A stretch of 64,000 bases of DNA from Scylla paramamosain (GCF_035594125.1 NC_087185.1:14745164-14809163); one strand, 5' to 3'; shown: positions 51,070 to 62,260, counted from the first letter of the stretch. Numbers and translations are program-made. Notes: generated by a model from the sequence alone, not told the origin.

Positions 51070-53166
51070 ATGACAGGAGACAGGATGGATGGTGCACGCT
51101 CCTTCAGCACATTCATGCGTGGGGAATGTGTCGTGGAGAATGGCGACATTCTCCGCGGCCCCCCACGCACAGTCAAAGTATCCGTGGGAGATCCAAACGC
51201 GAAATCTTTCTTCTGCTGTTGCTGGCCACGAGGTCCTCGCTTCACTAAGGTAGCCAAGTTCTTTTTCAAACCGCATAAAGAGGAACCCAGTCTCCAGAAG
51301 TACACGTCTCTGGAGACTGTGATGTACATGGACGGCATGGTGTTCCGGGAGTACTGGACGCCAGGCAAGACGGCCGTCAAGGTCTCCATCAAACAGCGGC
51401 GCGGAAAGAAGGTTGTCCTCTTCGGCCGCCTGGCAACCTTCCTTCACGAGATGGAGAACCGAAATTCGGAAAAGTTCGTTCTTTATGTCACGGAAACCAG
51501 CTTCAAAATTATTCAGAAGGACCGAGCAGCTTCAGGCGGCGAGGAGACCGATGCCCCTGAGGAACAGAAAAATAAGCCGCTACAAGAGAACGTTAAGTAC
51601 GAGTGTGCTAAACGCGGGGATGAAGAAAAGGTAGTAAAGATGGACTACACGACTTCCTTGTTGAACACTTTTAAGAAGAAAAGTAAGCCCGTTAACATCA
51701 TAACTCCCGAAATTGTAAACTTGTCGCCAGTAATCCCCATGCAAACCAAGAACATGCGGTCATTCTACAAAGACGCTCCTGCTGCACGCGAACAGCAGCG
51801 CAGCGCACCTCGTACCGTCCGTCGCGATAAGCAGGCGTCTACGAAGCCTAAAGAAACAAACAATGAAAAACAGATCGCTCAAGTTAAGGAAATACACAAG
51901 AAAGACATTCCGTGCGAGACAAAGAATCATGCTGATGGAAAGGCGACTCATAAGAAAGACAAAGAAAATACAGAGAGACAAAATCATACAGAGGTGAAGC
52001 AAGAATCAGAAACAATGAGTCAAGTACAGCTAGTTCACGAAAAACACCATGAAAACGCAGAAAGTGTGGAAAAGAATCCAGCTGAAGAGAAGACCGCAGT
52101 TTGGGAAGAACATGATAAAAATGAGTCTGAAAAGACCGAAGGAGACACTGAAGATGTGGAAAGCGTCCCTACAAAAACAGAGAACACAGATGAGGAAGAG
52201 AAAGAAGATAATGAGAAAGAAAAAACTACAGAGAAGGAAAAGAAACCAGGAAAAATTAGTGAAATACCGCTAGTTCAGGAGAGAGACGATGAATATCATG
52301 AAGGCTGTGAAGCTAATACTCTTGAAGGAAAGAAGACTAGTATTTCGGAAGACTATGATGCGCATGACACTGGAAAGAAGGAAGTGGTTGTTGAAGATGT
52401 GAAAAGTACCTCTCCTGACAAAGACAATGCAGATAGGGAAATTAAAGAGAGACAAGATTTTGAGAAGGAAGCTGAGAAACAAGACGTTACTGAGAAAGTT
52501 AACCTTCCCTCTATAACCAAACTTTTGTCTTTAACCAAAGTCATCGTGAAGAACAGGACAAGGAGAGAGAAGATACGGAAAGCAATGCTTTTAAGAAAGA
52601 AGAGAGAGAGTGTGTCGCTTGGCAATGTGCAGACAACAACACCGGTGGAGAAAATGATGACGAGGAAGAACATAGGGAAGGATCAGGATTTGAAAAAGAA
52701 GGTAATGACTTGCCGCCACAAGAACACCGCGATGGGCAATGTAAGCAGCAAGTGGAGGTGGTGGAGGACCTCCCCACCAACACCGGTGAAGAAGATGACG
52801 GCGAGAATGAAAGTAAAGAAGGAACTGGATTTGAGGAAGAAGACGTTCCCGTGTAGCCATTACCGTTATGTCCGCCAGCTGAAAAGAAACAATCAAATGT
52901 CACCAGAGAAGAACAAGCGCTACAAGAAAATAAATCTGAAATCCGTCCGCTGTAAGATCGACAGTCATAACAGCCCACCAACTGATTATAAACCTGATCT
53001 GGATTTGAGGCTACTGGAATCGCAGCCGCCACCCGCAGGCCCCGCGCGAGTGAGATGGGCCCGAGAGGTGGCTGCCCTTAAGGCTCGACTGCGTTCCCAA
53101 AAACAGAGGGAAGGGCGGACTGGTGCGCGGAGCCTCGATCATGGGTCGCGAGCCGCTAAACACTGA
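51070..53166 (+). CDS. Uncharacterised 698-aa charged repetitive protein, single exon
   Basis: The product is not recognised. The frame is open for 698 codons. An in-frame TGA at 51049 makes 51070 the first possible ATG; the second Met (51085, codon 6) has a better context (A at -3, G at +4). Residues about 18-150 look globular, with a Cys triplet at 49-51 (FFCCCWP) that could be acylated or bind metal, basic patches (RFTKVAKFFFK) and alternating beta-like stretches (TVMYMDGMVFREYWT, KVVLFGRL, KFVLYVTETSFKII). Residues about 150-478 are Lys/Glu-rich and low in complexity. Two diverged repeats of about 85 residues occur: one with QLVHEKHHENAES and TEDVES near 318-400, the other with PLVQERDDEYHEG and VEDVKS near 400-478. 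After residue 478 the frame turns strongly basic; there the homologous repeat is read in another phase (next entry). The C-terminus (about 640-698) again looks normal (PPAGPARVRWAREVAALKARL). No introns or poly(A) signal are evident. It may be a real intronless gene, a decaying gene, or a real gene with assembly indels. Confidence 0.6.
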   Translation: MTGDRMDGARSFSTFMRGECVVENGDILRGPPRTVKVSVGDPNAKSFFCCCWPRGPRFTKVAKFFFKPHKEEPSLQKYTSLETVMYMDGMVFREYWTPGKTAVKVSIKQRRGKKVVLFGRLATFLHEMENRNSEKFVLYVTETSFKIIQKDRAASGGEETDAPEEQKNKPLQENVKYECAKRGDEEKVVKMDYTTSLLNTFKKKSKPVNIITPEIVNLSPVIPMQTKNMRSFYKDAPAAREQQRSAPRTVRRDKQASTKPKETNNEKQIAQVKEIHKKDIPCETKNHADGKATHKKDKENTERQNHTEVKQESETMSQVQLVHEKHHENAESVEKNPAEEKTAVWEEHDKNESEKTEGDTEDVESVPTKTENTDEEEKEDNEKEKTTEKEKKPGKISEIPLVQERDDEYHEGCEANTLEGKKTSISEDYDAHDTGKKEVVVEDVKSTSPDKDNADREIKERQDFEKEAEKQDVTEKVNLPSITKLLSLTKVIVKNRTRREKIRKAMLLRKKRESVSLGNVQTTTPVEKMMTRKNIGKDQDLKKKVMTCRHKNTAMGNVSSKWRWWRTSPPTPVKKMTARMKVKKELDLRKKTFPCSHYRYVRQLKRNNQMSPEKNKRYKKINLKSVRCKIDSHNSPPTDYKPDLDLRLLESQPPPAGPARVRWAREVAALKARLRSQKQREGRTGARSLDHGSRAAKH
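52503..52952 (+). other. Out-of-phase continuation of the acidic repeats inside the 698-codon gene
   Basis: In the -1 (+2) phase relative to the ATG frame, this stretch encodes an acidic sequence like the upstream repeats: NQSHREEQDKEREDTES, then NNTGGENDDEEEHREGSGFE, then VEVVEDLPTNTGEEDDGENE and TGFEEEDVPV. It aligns with upstream EVVVEDVKSTSPDKDNADRE and ERQDFEKEAEK. At the DNA level, upstream CAAGATTTTGAGAAGGAAGC aligns with TCAGGATTTGAAAAAGAAGG and ACTGGATTTGAGGAAGAAGA, but the TTT codon is in frame only upstream. TAA at 52500-52502 bounds this phase on the left, TAG at 52854-52856 interrupts it, and TAA at 52953-52955 ends it. The ancestral reading phase therefore changed near 52503-52550 and probably returned near 52860-52960. 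Confidence 0.6.
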
Positions 53167-53887
53167 GTCACTCGCACTGTGGACCAACCTCGTCAGTGCA
53201 ACCGAGAAAATTATGAAAAAAAAAGTATAAAAAGAAAGAAAGTAAGCTTTGTAACTAAGGATTAAGAAGCCTAAGCACTGGATCTTTAGTGAGGAACAAG
53301 TTTGTAAATCGAAACCCGAAAATAGAGCAAAAAGAAAAGTCTTTCATCCATTAATTAAGAAGCAAGAACACTAAGTGATTCCACTGAGAAACAAGGTTGT
53401 GAGTGAAATCCAAAAATTAATGATAAAAAATGAAACGCTTAAAAGTTGCAAAAGAAAAAAAAAAAAAGATTCTATCTGTCTGTTAATGAAGAAATAATTG
53501 TGTGATTCTCCCGTGAGGAACAAGAATATTCGTGACAGTAAATGAAAAATAATGACAAAAGAAACAAAAAAAAAAGATAAGAAAAAAATCATTGCTCTCA
53601 TAAGCTATGAAGTGTATTAAGTGACTGTCAATTCGCCGATGAAACCAGAAATTAATAGAAAAAAAAAGTAATTAAATTACCTCCATTAAATAGGAAGCCT
53701 AAATATTTCGAGAGTAAATCAGAAAATGACGAAAAAATAGAGATAAAGATCTACCAAAGAAATCTTGATACAAGTTATTTTAGAATGCCACGATTTGTGT
53801 TAACTTGCCGTGGATCAAGATTGTGAAAACAAAAACACAACGACAAAAACAGAAAGAAAAGAAAAATTCTATCCAGTATTGGTGAAA

Positions 53888-54250
53888 CAGCCACTGATAG
53901 TGAGAGGAAATCTGGTGAATTATGGCTTCTAATAGTGACAGGAAACAACAGAACAATGACAGAAATAAAAACAAGTAAAAATAAAAAAAAAATCTTAACG
54001 AGGAAACAAGTGACTCTCCACTAAGGAAACAAGAAGTAATGAAACATAATAATATTAGAAAAAATAATAATAAAACTGTACCGTAACGTAAGAAGTCTGT
54101 GAATTGAATATTAGTCCACTGAGAAAGAAGACTGCGAGTGGAAAACGCAAAACAATGAGAGAAAAAGGAAGAAAAACAGGAAAATTACAAATATAATATC
54201 TTTTCACGAGGTAAACAAGTGACTCTCCACCGAGGAACAAGATTGCGAGA
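53888..54250. repeat. Higher-order unit, copy A
   Basis: From CATTGATAGTGAGAGGAAAT-like sequence (CACTGATAGTGAGAGG), through AGTGACAGGAAACAACAGAA, GACTCTCCACTAAGGAAACA and ACTGTACCGTAACGTAAG, to ACAGGAAAATTACAAA and GTGACTCTCCACCGAGGAAC. It matches 55062-55420 in order, about 1170 bp further on. Confidence 0.8.
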
Positions 54251-55061
54251 GAAAGTAAAAAAATAATGACAAAAAGAAAAAAGATTAAAAAAAACAATAA
54301 AATGACAAAAGTAAAAAAAAAATACAAAAATGTAAAAAAATAGTGATAAAAATAAAAAAAATGAGAAAAATATAAGGAGATGGAAATAGTGACAAAAAAA
54401 TAGTCAGAAAATTCTGGCAAAAAAAGAAAAAAAGAAAAAAATAGTGACAAAAATATAGAAAATAATATCTAAAAAGTAAATAAAACAAAATAATGACAAA
54501 AAGGAATATAAGTAAAAAATCCTGAGGATAAAAAAAAATTACAAAAACTAAAGAAACCCAGGAAATGACAAAAGTAAAAAGCCAGAAAATATTGAGAAAA
54601 AAAATAGAAAGAAATAAAGGCAAGAAAGTAAAACAGCCAGAAAATAATGACAAAAAAGTAAAAAGTCAGAAAATAATAACAAAAAAAAAAAAAAAAACAG
54701 AAAATAGTGACAAAAAGTAAAGCCAGAAAATAATGAAAAAAAGAGAAAAAAAAACCCAGAAAATAATGAAAAAAGGTAAAAAAAAAAATTAATTAATGAA
54801 AATAAAATAGCCAAAAATAATGACAAATGAAGAATATAATGACGTAAAAAAGTAAAAAAAAGTAAAAAAGAAATAAAATAATGAAAAAAATGAAAATAAT
54901 GACAAAAGAGTAAAATAAACCAAAAAAATGACAAAACATAAGTACAAAATTACAAAAAAGTGAAAACAGAAAATAATTACAACAAAAAATGAGTAAAAAA
55001 AGTAAAAAAAAATACATAATGGGAAAAAGTAAAAAAAAAAAAAGACAAGAAAGAAAACATC

Positions 55062-55420
55062 CATTGATAGTGAGAGGAAATCTGGTGAAATATGGCTATT
55101 AATAGTGAGAGGAAACAACAGAACAATGACAGAAATAAAAACAAAGGAAAATTAGAAAAAAATAACGAGGAAACAAGTGATTCTCCACTAAGGAAACAAG
55201 AAGTAATGAAAAATAATAAAAAAAAAAAATAATAATAATAATAAAACTGTACCGTAACGTAAGTAGTCTGTGAATTGATAATTAGTCCAATGAGAAAAAA
55301 GACTGCGAGTGGAAAACGGAAAACAATGACAAAAAAAGGAAGAAATAACAGGAAAATGATAAAAAAAATAACATCTTTTTAATGGGGTAATCAAGTGACT
55401 CTCCTCCGAGGAACAAGATT
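55062..55420. repeat. Higher-order unit, copy B
   Basis: Same block order as 53888-54250, with small differences (AATATGGCTATTAATAGTGAG, GTAAGTAGTCTGTGAATTG). The part 55170-55375 is also shared with 50519-50722 on the other side of the 698-codon gene. Confidence 0.8.
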
Positions 55421-58400
55421 GTGAGAGGAAGCGAGAAAATAATGACAAAAAAAAAAAAGCAAAAAAAAATATAATAATGGCAAAAGTAAAAAAAATGGCA
55501 ACTAAAAAAAATAGACAAAAAAGAAAAAATGACAAAAAGAGAAGTCTAAAAATGATAGAAATAGTGACAAAAAATTTAAAAAAAGGTAGAAAATTTTGGC
55601 AAACAAGGAAAAATAAGAGGCAAAAAAATGGTGATAAAAAATAATAATACGGAAGAGTAAAAAAAAAATGAAAATAATGACAAAAAGGAATATAAGTAAA
55701 AAATATCTAGAAATAACAAAAATAATGAAAAGAAAAAATAATGGTGAAAAATAAATAAACCCAGAAAATAAGAAAGGTAAAAGCCCTGAAAACAGTGAGA
55801 AAAAAAAAGTAAAGAATTAAAGAACAAAGTAAAAAAAAGTTAAAAAGTCAGAAAACAGTGACAAAAAAGCAAAAAGGCCAGAAAATAATGACAAAAAAGG
55901 CAGTAAATAATGACATACAGAATAAAATAATGATTAAAAGGAAAAAAAAAAACAGAAATAATGGAAAAGTAAATAAGCCAGAAAATAATGACAAAAGGAA
56001 AAAAAATAATTAAAAGTAAAAAAGCCAGCAAATTACAAAAGTAAAAAAAGAAAATAATCAGAAAAAAATGTAAAAAAAACGGAAAATGATGACAAAAAAT
56101 GAAAATATTGGGAAAAATGTAAAATAAGCCAAAAAAAATAATGACAAAATATAAGTAAAAAAAATGAGAAAATGTGAAAACCCAGAAAAAATAATTATAT
56201 CAAGTAAAACAACAAAATAATGATAAAAAGTAAAAAAAAAAACAGAAAATAATGATAAAAACTAAAAACAAGAAGATAATGACAAAGAAAGGGAAAAATA
56301 ACGAGAAAAGTGAAAATCCAGAAAATAATGATGAAAATGTAAAAAAAAGACTGAAAATAATTACTAAAAGTAAAAATCCAGAAGAAAATTACTATGAAGA
56401 AAAAATGCAGAAAATAATAAAAAATAAAATAATGACAAATAAAAGTAAAAAAAGGAAGAAAATTGTCATAAAGTAAGAAAGGAAGAAAATAATGACCAAA
56501 AAATTGTCAATCCAGAAAATAATGACAAAAAATAAAGACAAAATAATTACAAAAAATAATGAGAAAAGTAAGAAATATTAAATAATTACAAAAAAGAGAA
56601 AAGATAAGCAGAATAGTAACAAAAGACAAAACAGTTACAAAGATTAAAATAATGAATATCACAAAAAGTAAAAATAGGCAGAAAATAATTATACAAATAA
56701 AAAAAAATATAAAGAGAAAAGGTAAGGAAAATAGTGACAAAAACATAAAAAAATACAAAAGATTAAAGTAATGAAAATCACGAAGAGTAAAAAAAAGCAG
56801 AAAATTATGATAAAAAAAAGTACGATAAACAAAAAAAAAGTATAAAAGCTAGAAATATAATAATAAGAAAGAAAAAGTAAAAAAAGACAGAAAATTACAA
56901 AAAAATGTAAAAATAATTAATAAAAAAAATATCAGTTAATGAAGCAGCATAAAGTACCGTAAAAGTAAAAAAGCCAGAAAATGGCAAAAAAAATTAATTA
57001 GTTAATTAATTAAAAAGTAAAAAAAAAATAATGAGAAGTAAAAAGCAGAAAATAATGACAAAAATTAAAATAATGGCAAGAAGTAAAAACAAAAAATAAT
57101 GACAAAATATAAGTAAAAACTGATAAAAAGAAAATCTCAAAAAATATTTATAACAAATAAAAAACTAAATAATGACAAAAAAAGTAAAAGAAAAAATAAT
57201 GACAAAAAGTAAGAAAAATAATGACAACAAAAGGAAAGTAAAAATAATAATGGCAAAAAGTGAAAATCTCAGAAAATAATGACAAAAAAGTAAAAAAAAG
57301 TAAGAACCTAAAAGAAAATTACTAAAAAGTAAAAAGACAGAAAATAATGACCAAAAAGTTTAAAAAAATGACAAAAAAGTAAAAATGGAAAAAATAGACA
57401 AAAAAGTAAATCGGGAGGAATATAATGATGAAAAAAATGTAAAAAATCTAGAAAATAGTGACAAAAAGTGAAGAGGAAATAATGACAAAAAATTTAAAAA
57501 AATAAAATACATAAATACAAAAAAAATAAAAGTTAAGCAGAACAGTAAGAAAAAAACAAAATAATTACAGATAAAAATAATGTAAATCACAGAATAATAA
57601 AAAAGGCAGAAAATAATTATAAAAAAACAATAAAAAGTAAAAATAGCCAGAAAACTGATAAAAAATAGAAAATAATTACGTAAAAGAGGAAAGATCAGCA
57701 AAATAGTGACAAAAATATATAAAACAACTACAAATATTAAAATACTGAAAATTACAAAAAGAGTAAAGAAAAGGAGAAAATTATGATAAAGGTAAAAGAA
57801 AAAAAGAAAAAAAACAAAATAGTGACAAAATGAAAAAAAACCATAAAAGCTAGAAATAACGACAAAAAGAAAAGCCAAAACATATTGATAAAAGAAAAAA
57901 GTAAAAAAAAAGCAGATAAAATGACAAAAAGGAAAAATAGTAAATAAAAAAATTCACTTAATAATGACAAACATGAGATAAAAAAAAAAAAAAAACATTC
58001 AAATCTTTGAAGTAATAACCTAAGTGATAACCTAAGAAGTATATGAATTGTGTTATTTAACTGAGAAACAAGATTGGGAAGGGAAACCAGGAAATATTGA
58101 CAAAAAAAAAAAGAAAAAAAAGATTTATTCCTTAATAGGTAAGCATAAACATTGACTCTCCACTGAGGAACAAAATTGTGAGTGAAATAAAAAAATAATG
58201 ACAAAAAGAAAAAAAATAAATAATAAGGACTACAAAAAAAATGTATCCGTTAACGAGGAAATTAATAATCAAGAGACTCTTCACTGAGGAGGAGAGGAAA
58301 CAAGGGAAAAAAGAATAAATAAATAAAAAGAAAAAAAAGCACACTAAAAAATCTTTATATTCGTAATTTAAGATGATTATGAATTGACTGCTGATCCACT

Positions 58401-58558
58401 GAGGAACACCATTGTGTATGGAAACCAGAAAATAATAAGAAAAAAAAGAAAAACAGAAAAAAAGAGAGAACTGTCTCTCTTAATGGAGACACATAACCAA
58501 TGACTCTCCACTGAGGAACAAGATTGTGGAAAAAAAACAGAAAATAATAACAAAAACG

Positions 58559-59081
<523 letters not shown>

Positions 59082-59156
<75 letters not shown>
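59082..59156. repeat. (GA)n microsatellite
   Basis: A pure GA run of about 75 bp. Confidence 0.95.
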
Positions 59157-59158
<2 letters not shown>

Positions 59159-59174
59159 GGTCTCGTCTTAATGC

Positions 59175-59369
59175 CACGACTACAACAACAATAACAACAA
59201 CAGCAACAATAAAAACAACAACAACAACCACAACAACAAAAATAACAATAATAATAATAACACCGGCAAGAACAGCACAACCAAACTACCATTACAAGGG
59301 ACGCGTCTTATTTCTACTACTACTACTACTACTACTGTTATTGTTATTTTTTGTCAATATTATTATTAC

Positions 59370-59408
<39 letters not shown>

Positions 59409-59512
59409 CATTATTATTATTATTATTATTATTATCATTATTATTATTGTCGTTGTTATTATTGTTATTATCATTATTATTAATTAATAGTAGTAGTAGT
59501 AATAGTAGGTGT
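59175..59512. repeat. Trinucleotide block: CAA, CTA, TTA, AGT
   Basis: CAA/CAG triplets at about 59180-59260, CTA at about 59318-59336, a long (TTA)n with TCA and TTG variants at about 59340-59480, then AGT triplets at about 59488-59508 that join directly to the LINE tail. Confidence 0.93.
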
Positions 59513-59700
59513 AGTGCTAATACAGTGGTAGATGAGTGGAACGGACTCAGTAATCATGTCGTTAGTGTTAAGACATTAGGGAGCTTTAAAAGAAGATTAG
59601 ATGTGTTTATGGATGGGGATGTCAGGTGGAAATAGATAGGTATATTTCATAACAGGGACTGCCACGTGTAAGCCTGGTCTCTTCTTGCAGCTTCCCTTTC
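59513..59700 (+). mobile_element. LINE 3' end (VVDEWN family), 5'-truncated
   Basis: The frame ending at TAG 59633-59635 contains ANTVVDEWNGLSNHVV, then KTLGSFKRRLDVFMDGD, the C-terminal tail of a non-LTR retrotransposon ORF2 (V..WN.L...VV......FK.RLD). A short 3' region follows (GGGACTGCCACGTGTAAGCC, CTTCTTGCAGCTTCCCTTT). Upstream sequence is replaced by trinucleotide microsatellite. Confidence 0.7.
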
Positions 59701-59849
59701 TCTAATTCCTCACCTACATAGATCTGTGCTCACTAACCCACCCATTTTCTTCACATTCCTGCCTGTCTCGCCGCGTAATAAGAACAGGCAGGAATGTGAA
59801 GAAAATGGGTGGGTTAGTGAGCATAGAGCTAAGTAGGTGAGGCATTAGA
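59701..59849. repeat. Long inverted repeat (foldback)
   Basis: 59728-59766 and 59784-59822 are perfect 39-bp reverse complements around a 17-nt loop. The pairing extends imperfectly to about 59701 and 59849 (CTAATTCCTCACCTAC versus GTAGGTGAGGCATTAG). The left arm continues directly from the LINE 3' region. Confidence 0.93.
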
Positions 59850-60199
59850 GAAAAGGGATTCTGTCCAACGGTGACTTTTGCTCCTTCGTGACTTAAGGCA
59901 AGGGAAGAAAGTGTGGTGATAATGATTTAGGGTTTAAGTTTGTATTATATAGAAACAAATTAGCAAGGTAATCCGTCTGACGATCTGCCTGACAACTTTA
60001 GTCTATTACTGCCCTTCATTTATCTCAGCTTTACCTTCCACTGGCAAACCTTTAGCATCTTCACCAACCTTTCTAACTTAAACGAAACTAAACAATGTAC
60101 TCTACAGAATAAAATAGAAGAGGAAGTAAGTTTGTTGAATGGTGATTTTTTTTTTCTCTTAGATGACTTGTGGACAGGAGGATAAAAGAAAGATTATCA
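59850..60199. other. Unassigned stretch
   Basis: Mixed sequence; no feature recognised. Confidence 0.4.
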
Positions 60200-60330
60200 T
60201 ATAGAATAGACTCCGTAATCAGGTTGTTAGTGCTGAGTCATTAGGGAGCTTTTAAAATAAGATACAATTTTCACACAAGGACTACCGCGTGTAGATCTGA
60301 CGGCTTCTTGCAGCTTCCTTTTACTGATGT
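60200..60330 (+). mobile_element. LINE 3'-end relic (VVDEWN family), second copy
   Basis: GACTCCGTAATCAGGTTGTT, AGTCATTAGGGAGCTTTTAA and CACAAGGACTACCGCGTGTA, then CTTCTTGCAGCTTCCTTTTA, align with 59545-59700 over the whole length. There is a deletion after the FK codons. Shorter and more decayed than the first copy. Confidence 0.65.
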
Positions 60331-60369
60331 TATTATTACTGAGAAATATCAATACCACAACAAGGGGAG

Positions 60370-60722
60370 GATGAGTGGTGTCCGTGGCAGGGTGAGTTTA
60401 AGGTCCGTATTAGAATTTTAGGTCCATGGTAGAATGGGCGATGTCCGTGGTAGCGTTAGTGACGTCCATGGCAGGGAGTCTAAGGTACGTATTGGAATTA
60501 ATTTTGTCCGTGGTAGAATGAATAATGACCGTGGTATGGTGAATCTAAGGACCGTGTTAGGGTGAGTTTTAGGTCAATGGTACGTAGAAGAATGACGTCC
60601 GTGGTAGTATGAGTGACGGCCGTGATACAGTAAGTCTTGAGTTCAGCGGTAGCATAACCCTTAAATCTGCGGTACGGTAAGCTTGAGGTCCTCGGCAGGG
60701 TGCGTGCAGGGTCCTCAGTGTG
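60370..60722. repeat. Degenerate minisatellite, unit about 22-26 bp
   Basis: About 14 imperfect copies of GTCCGTGGTAGAATGAGT and GGTGAGTCTAAGGTCCGT-like elements. The composition is balanced, unlike the A-rich array. Confidence 0.75.
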
Positions 60723-61240
60723 GTAAAAAGATTCACTGTGACCAGCGCTGCGAGAAACTTCACCGATAACTCATCTTTTTATGCATCTCGGGGATCAGAG
60801 TGTGGAGAGATTTTTTAATTAACGACAAAGAAAGGCTGGAAAAGTGTGTCTCTATTCTTCCCAGCTCTAATTAATGCTAAAGAAAGAAAGGTGAGTATGC
60901 GTTTAATCTTGTCCTATTCAATATTCAACTTTTTAATCTTTTTTTTTTTACCTCGCTCTCTCACTGGCTTTCTTTTCTATCGCTATCACTCCAGAAGTTA
61001 GCGGAGACACAAAGGGACATTCTCCAAAACTTATGAAATTCACTCCCGCTAAAAATACGTCTAGCTGCTGCAAAAATTAATGAAAACACGAAGACATAGA
61101 GATGAAGCGCAACTTTTAATGTAAGAACTTGTGACGTAGAGCCGCCAATGAGTACAGAACCATAGCATCTTTAAGGCTGAAATTGGCAGGGCTAAAGACA
61201 GATTAAACTCGTTGAGCTAAATCGAACCTTCCCTCACCTG
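60723..61240. other. Unassigned stretch
   Basis: Mixed sequence; a weak repeat of TTAATTAACGACAAAGAAAGG / CTAATTAATGCTAAAGAAAG near 60815 and 60867. No gene. Confidence 0.4.
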
Positions 61241-61953
61241 GCGAGCCGCGCGTGGGAGAGACATGGGAAAGATGGGAGAGGAGGAATGGAGACTGAGAGG
61301 GAGAAGGAAAGGAAAGGACGGGAGAGGCAAGGAAGGAGAAGTGAGATGTGTTTTTTAATGCATTGCTTTATCAAGACCACAGGGAGGAACGGGAGGAGGA
61401 GGAGGAGGAGAAAGACAAGGATAAAGACAAGGAGAAAAAAGAAGGAGAAGGAGGAAGGAGAAAATAACGGGAGATGAGAAACAGGAAGACAAGAAGTAGG
61501 AGGGTTGGGAGGAGATGAAGAAGGAAGAATAAAGATAAATTATATGAAAGAGATGGCGAACAAGACAAGAAAACACAAGAGGACTTGAAACAAGAGAGAG
61601 AAGGACAAGGAGGAGGAGAAGGAGGAGGAGGAGGAGCAGCAAAAAGAGAGTGGTCGTGTAGCAACAAGAAGAAGGAAGAACAGGAAGAGACAAGGGAGAA
61701 TAAGAGCAAGAGAGGCCATTGAGAAGAAGGAAGAGTATTAAGAAGAAAAAATAAGACGTTAGGTACAGTAGAATGAGGAGGAGTGGGCGGGGGAGGAGGA
61801 GGAAGTGGAGGAGGGGTAGAGGGAGGAAAAGGGGGAAAAAGAGGAGCAGAAAAAGCAGGAGGAATAAAAATGAAATACGAGAAGAGAGGAACAATGTAAA
61901 AGGAGACGTAAAGGAGAAGAAAAAGAAATAAACTAAGATTGCGAGGAACAAGG

Positions 61954-61985
<32 letters not shown>
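61241..61985. other. Purine-rich stretch with GGA and GA tracts
   Basis: Nearly continuous A/G on the + strand with (GGA)n at about 61395-61412 and 61607-61637 and a short GA run at about 61957-61982. The 233-codon - strand Leu/Ser/Phe frame is a composition artefact. Confidence 0.6.
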
Positions 61986-62174
61986 CTCCTAGTTAAACCA
62001 TCAACATCATCGTAACAAGCTTGGGGTTCCGAAGATCGATGTTCCTCTTGCGTCACGAGGGTTCACGAGTGGCGGGGTTCGAATGGGTGTTATGGGAAGA
62101 GGAGGAGGGCCATGACTGTAGGTGGCGAGTGCGTCACGTGGCTGTGTGGGTGCTGGGTGCGTCATCTGGGCTTC

Positions 62175-62260
62175 AAAGTCTTAGAACAGAATAGAACAGA
62201 CTTTATTGATCCGTAAGGCAGACAGCTCCGACGAAATACAATTATTTTGACGAAACATTT
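62175..62260 (-). mobile_element. Possible retroelement 3' terminus, - strand
   Basis: On the - strand, CTGCCTTACGGATCAATAAAG followed by TCTGTTCTATTCTGTTCT is an AATAAA-type signal with short tandem TTCTATTCTG-like repeats, a 3' end typical of some RTE-like LINEs. No coding remnant was recognised upstream (62260-62500). Confidence 0.3.

Larger units (their letters stand above)
53200..58540. repeat. Large A-rich degenerate array (about 5.3 kb)
   Basis: There are two layers. A short minisatellite of about 22-28 bp, of the form CCAGAAAATAATGACAAAAA plus GTAAAAA, fills most of 54200-55050 and 55430-57980. Interspersed are units with GTGACTCTCCACTGAGGAAC and AAGATTGTGAGTGAAA (near 53373, 53502, 54210, 55395, 58150, 58265, 58400 and 58500). 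No exon seen; the long - strand Phe/Leu frames are compositional. Confidence 0.8.

Noticed and set aside
52500..52560. Programmed -1 frameshift site
   Set aside because: No X XXY YYZ slippery heptamer in the ATG phase and no obvious pseudoknot; indels or overprinting explain the phase change more simply.
54055..58344. Series of - strand Phe/Leu/Ile-rich frames of 60-170 codons
   Set aside because: They are the complement of the A-rich array; sequences recur with the repeat unit and have no gene structure.
61355..62056. 233-codon - strand frame rich in Leu, Ser and Pro
   Set aside because: Lies opposite a purine-rich stretch with GGA and GA tracts; composition artefact.
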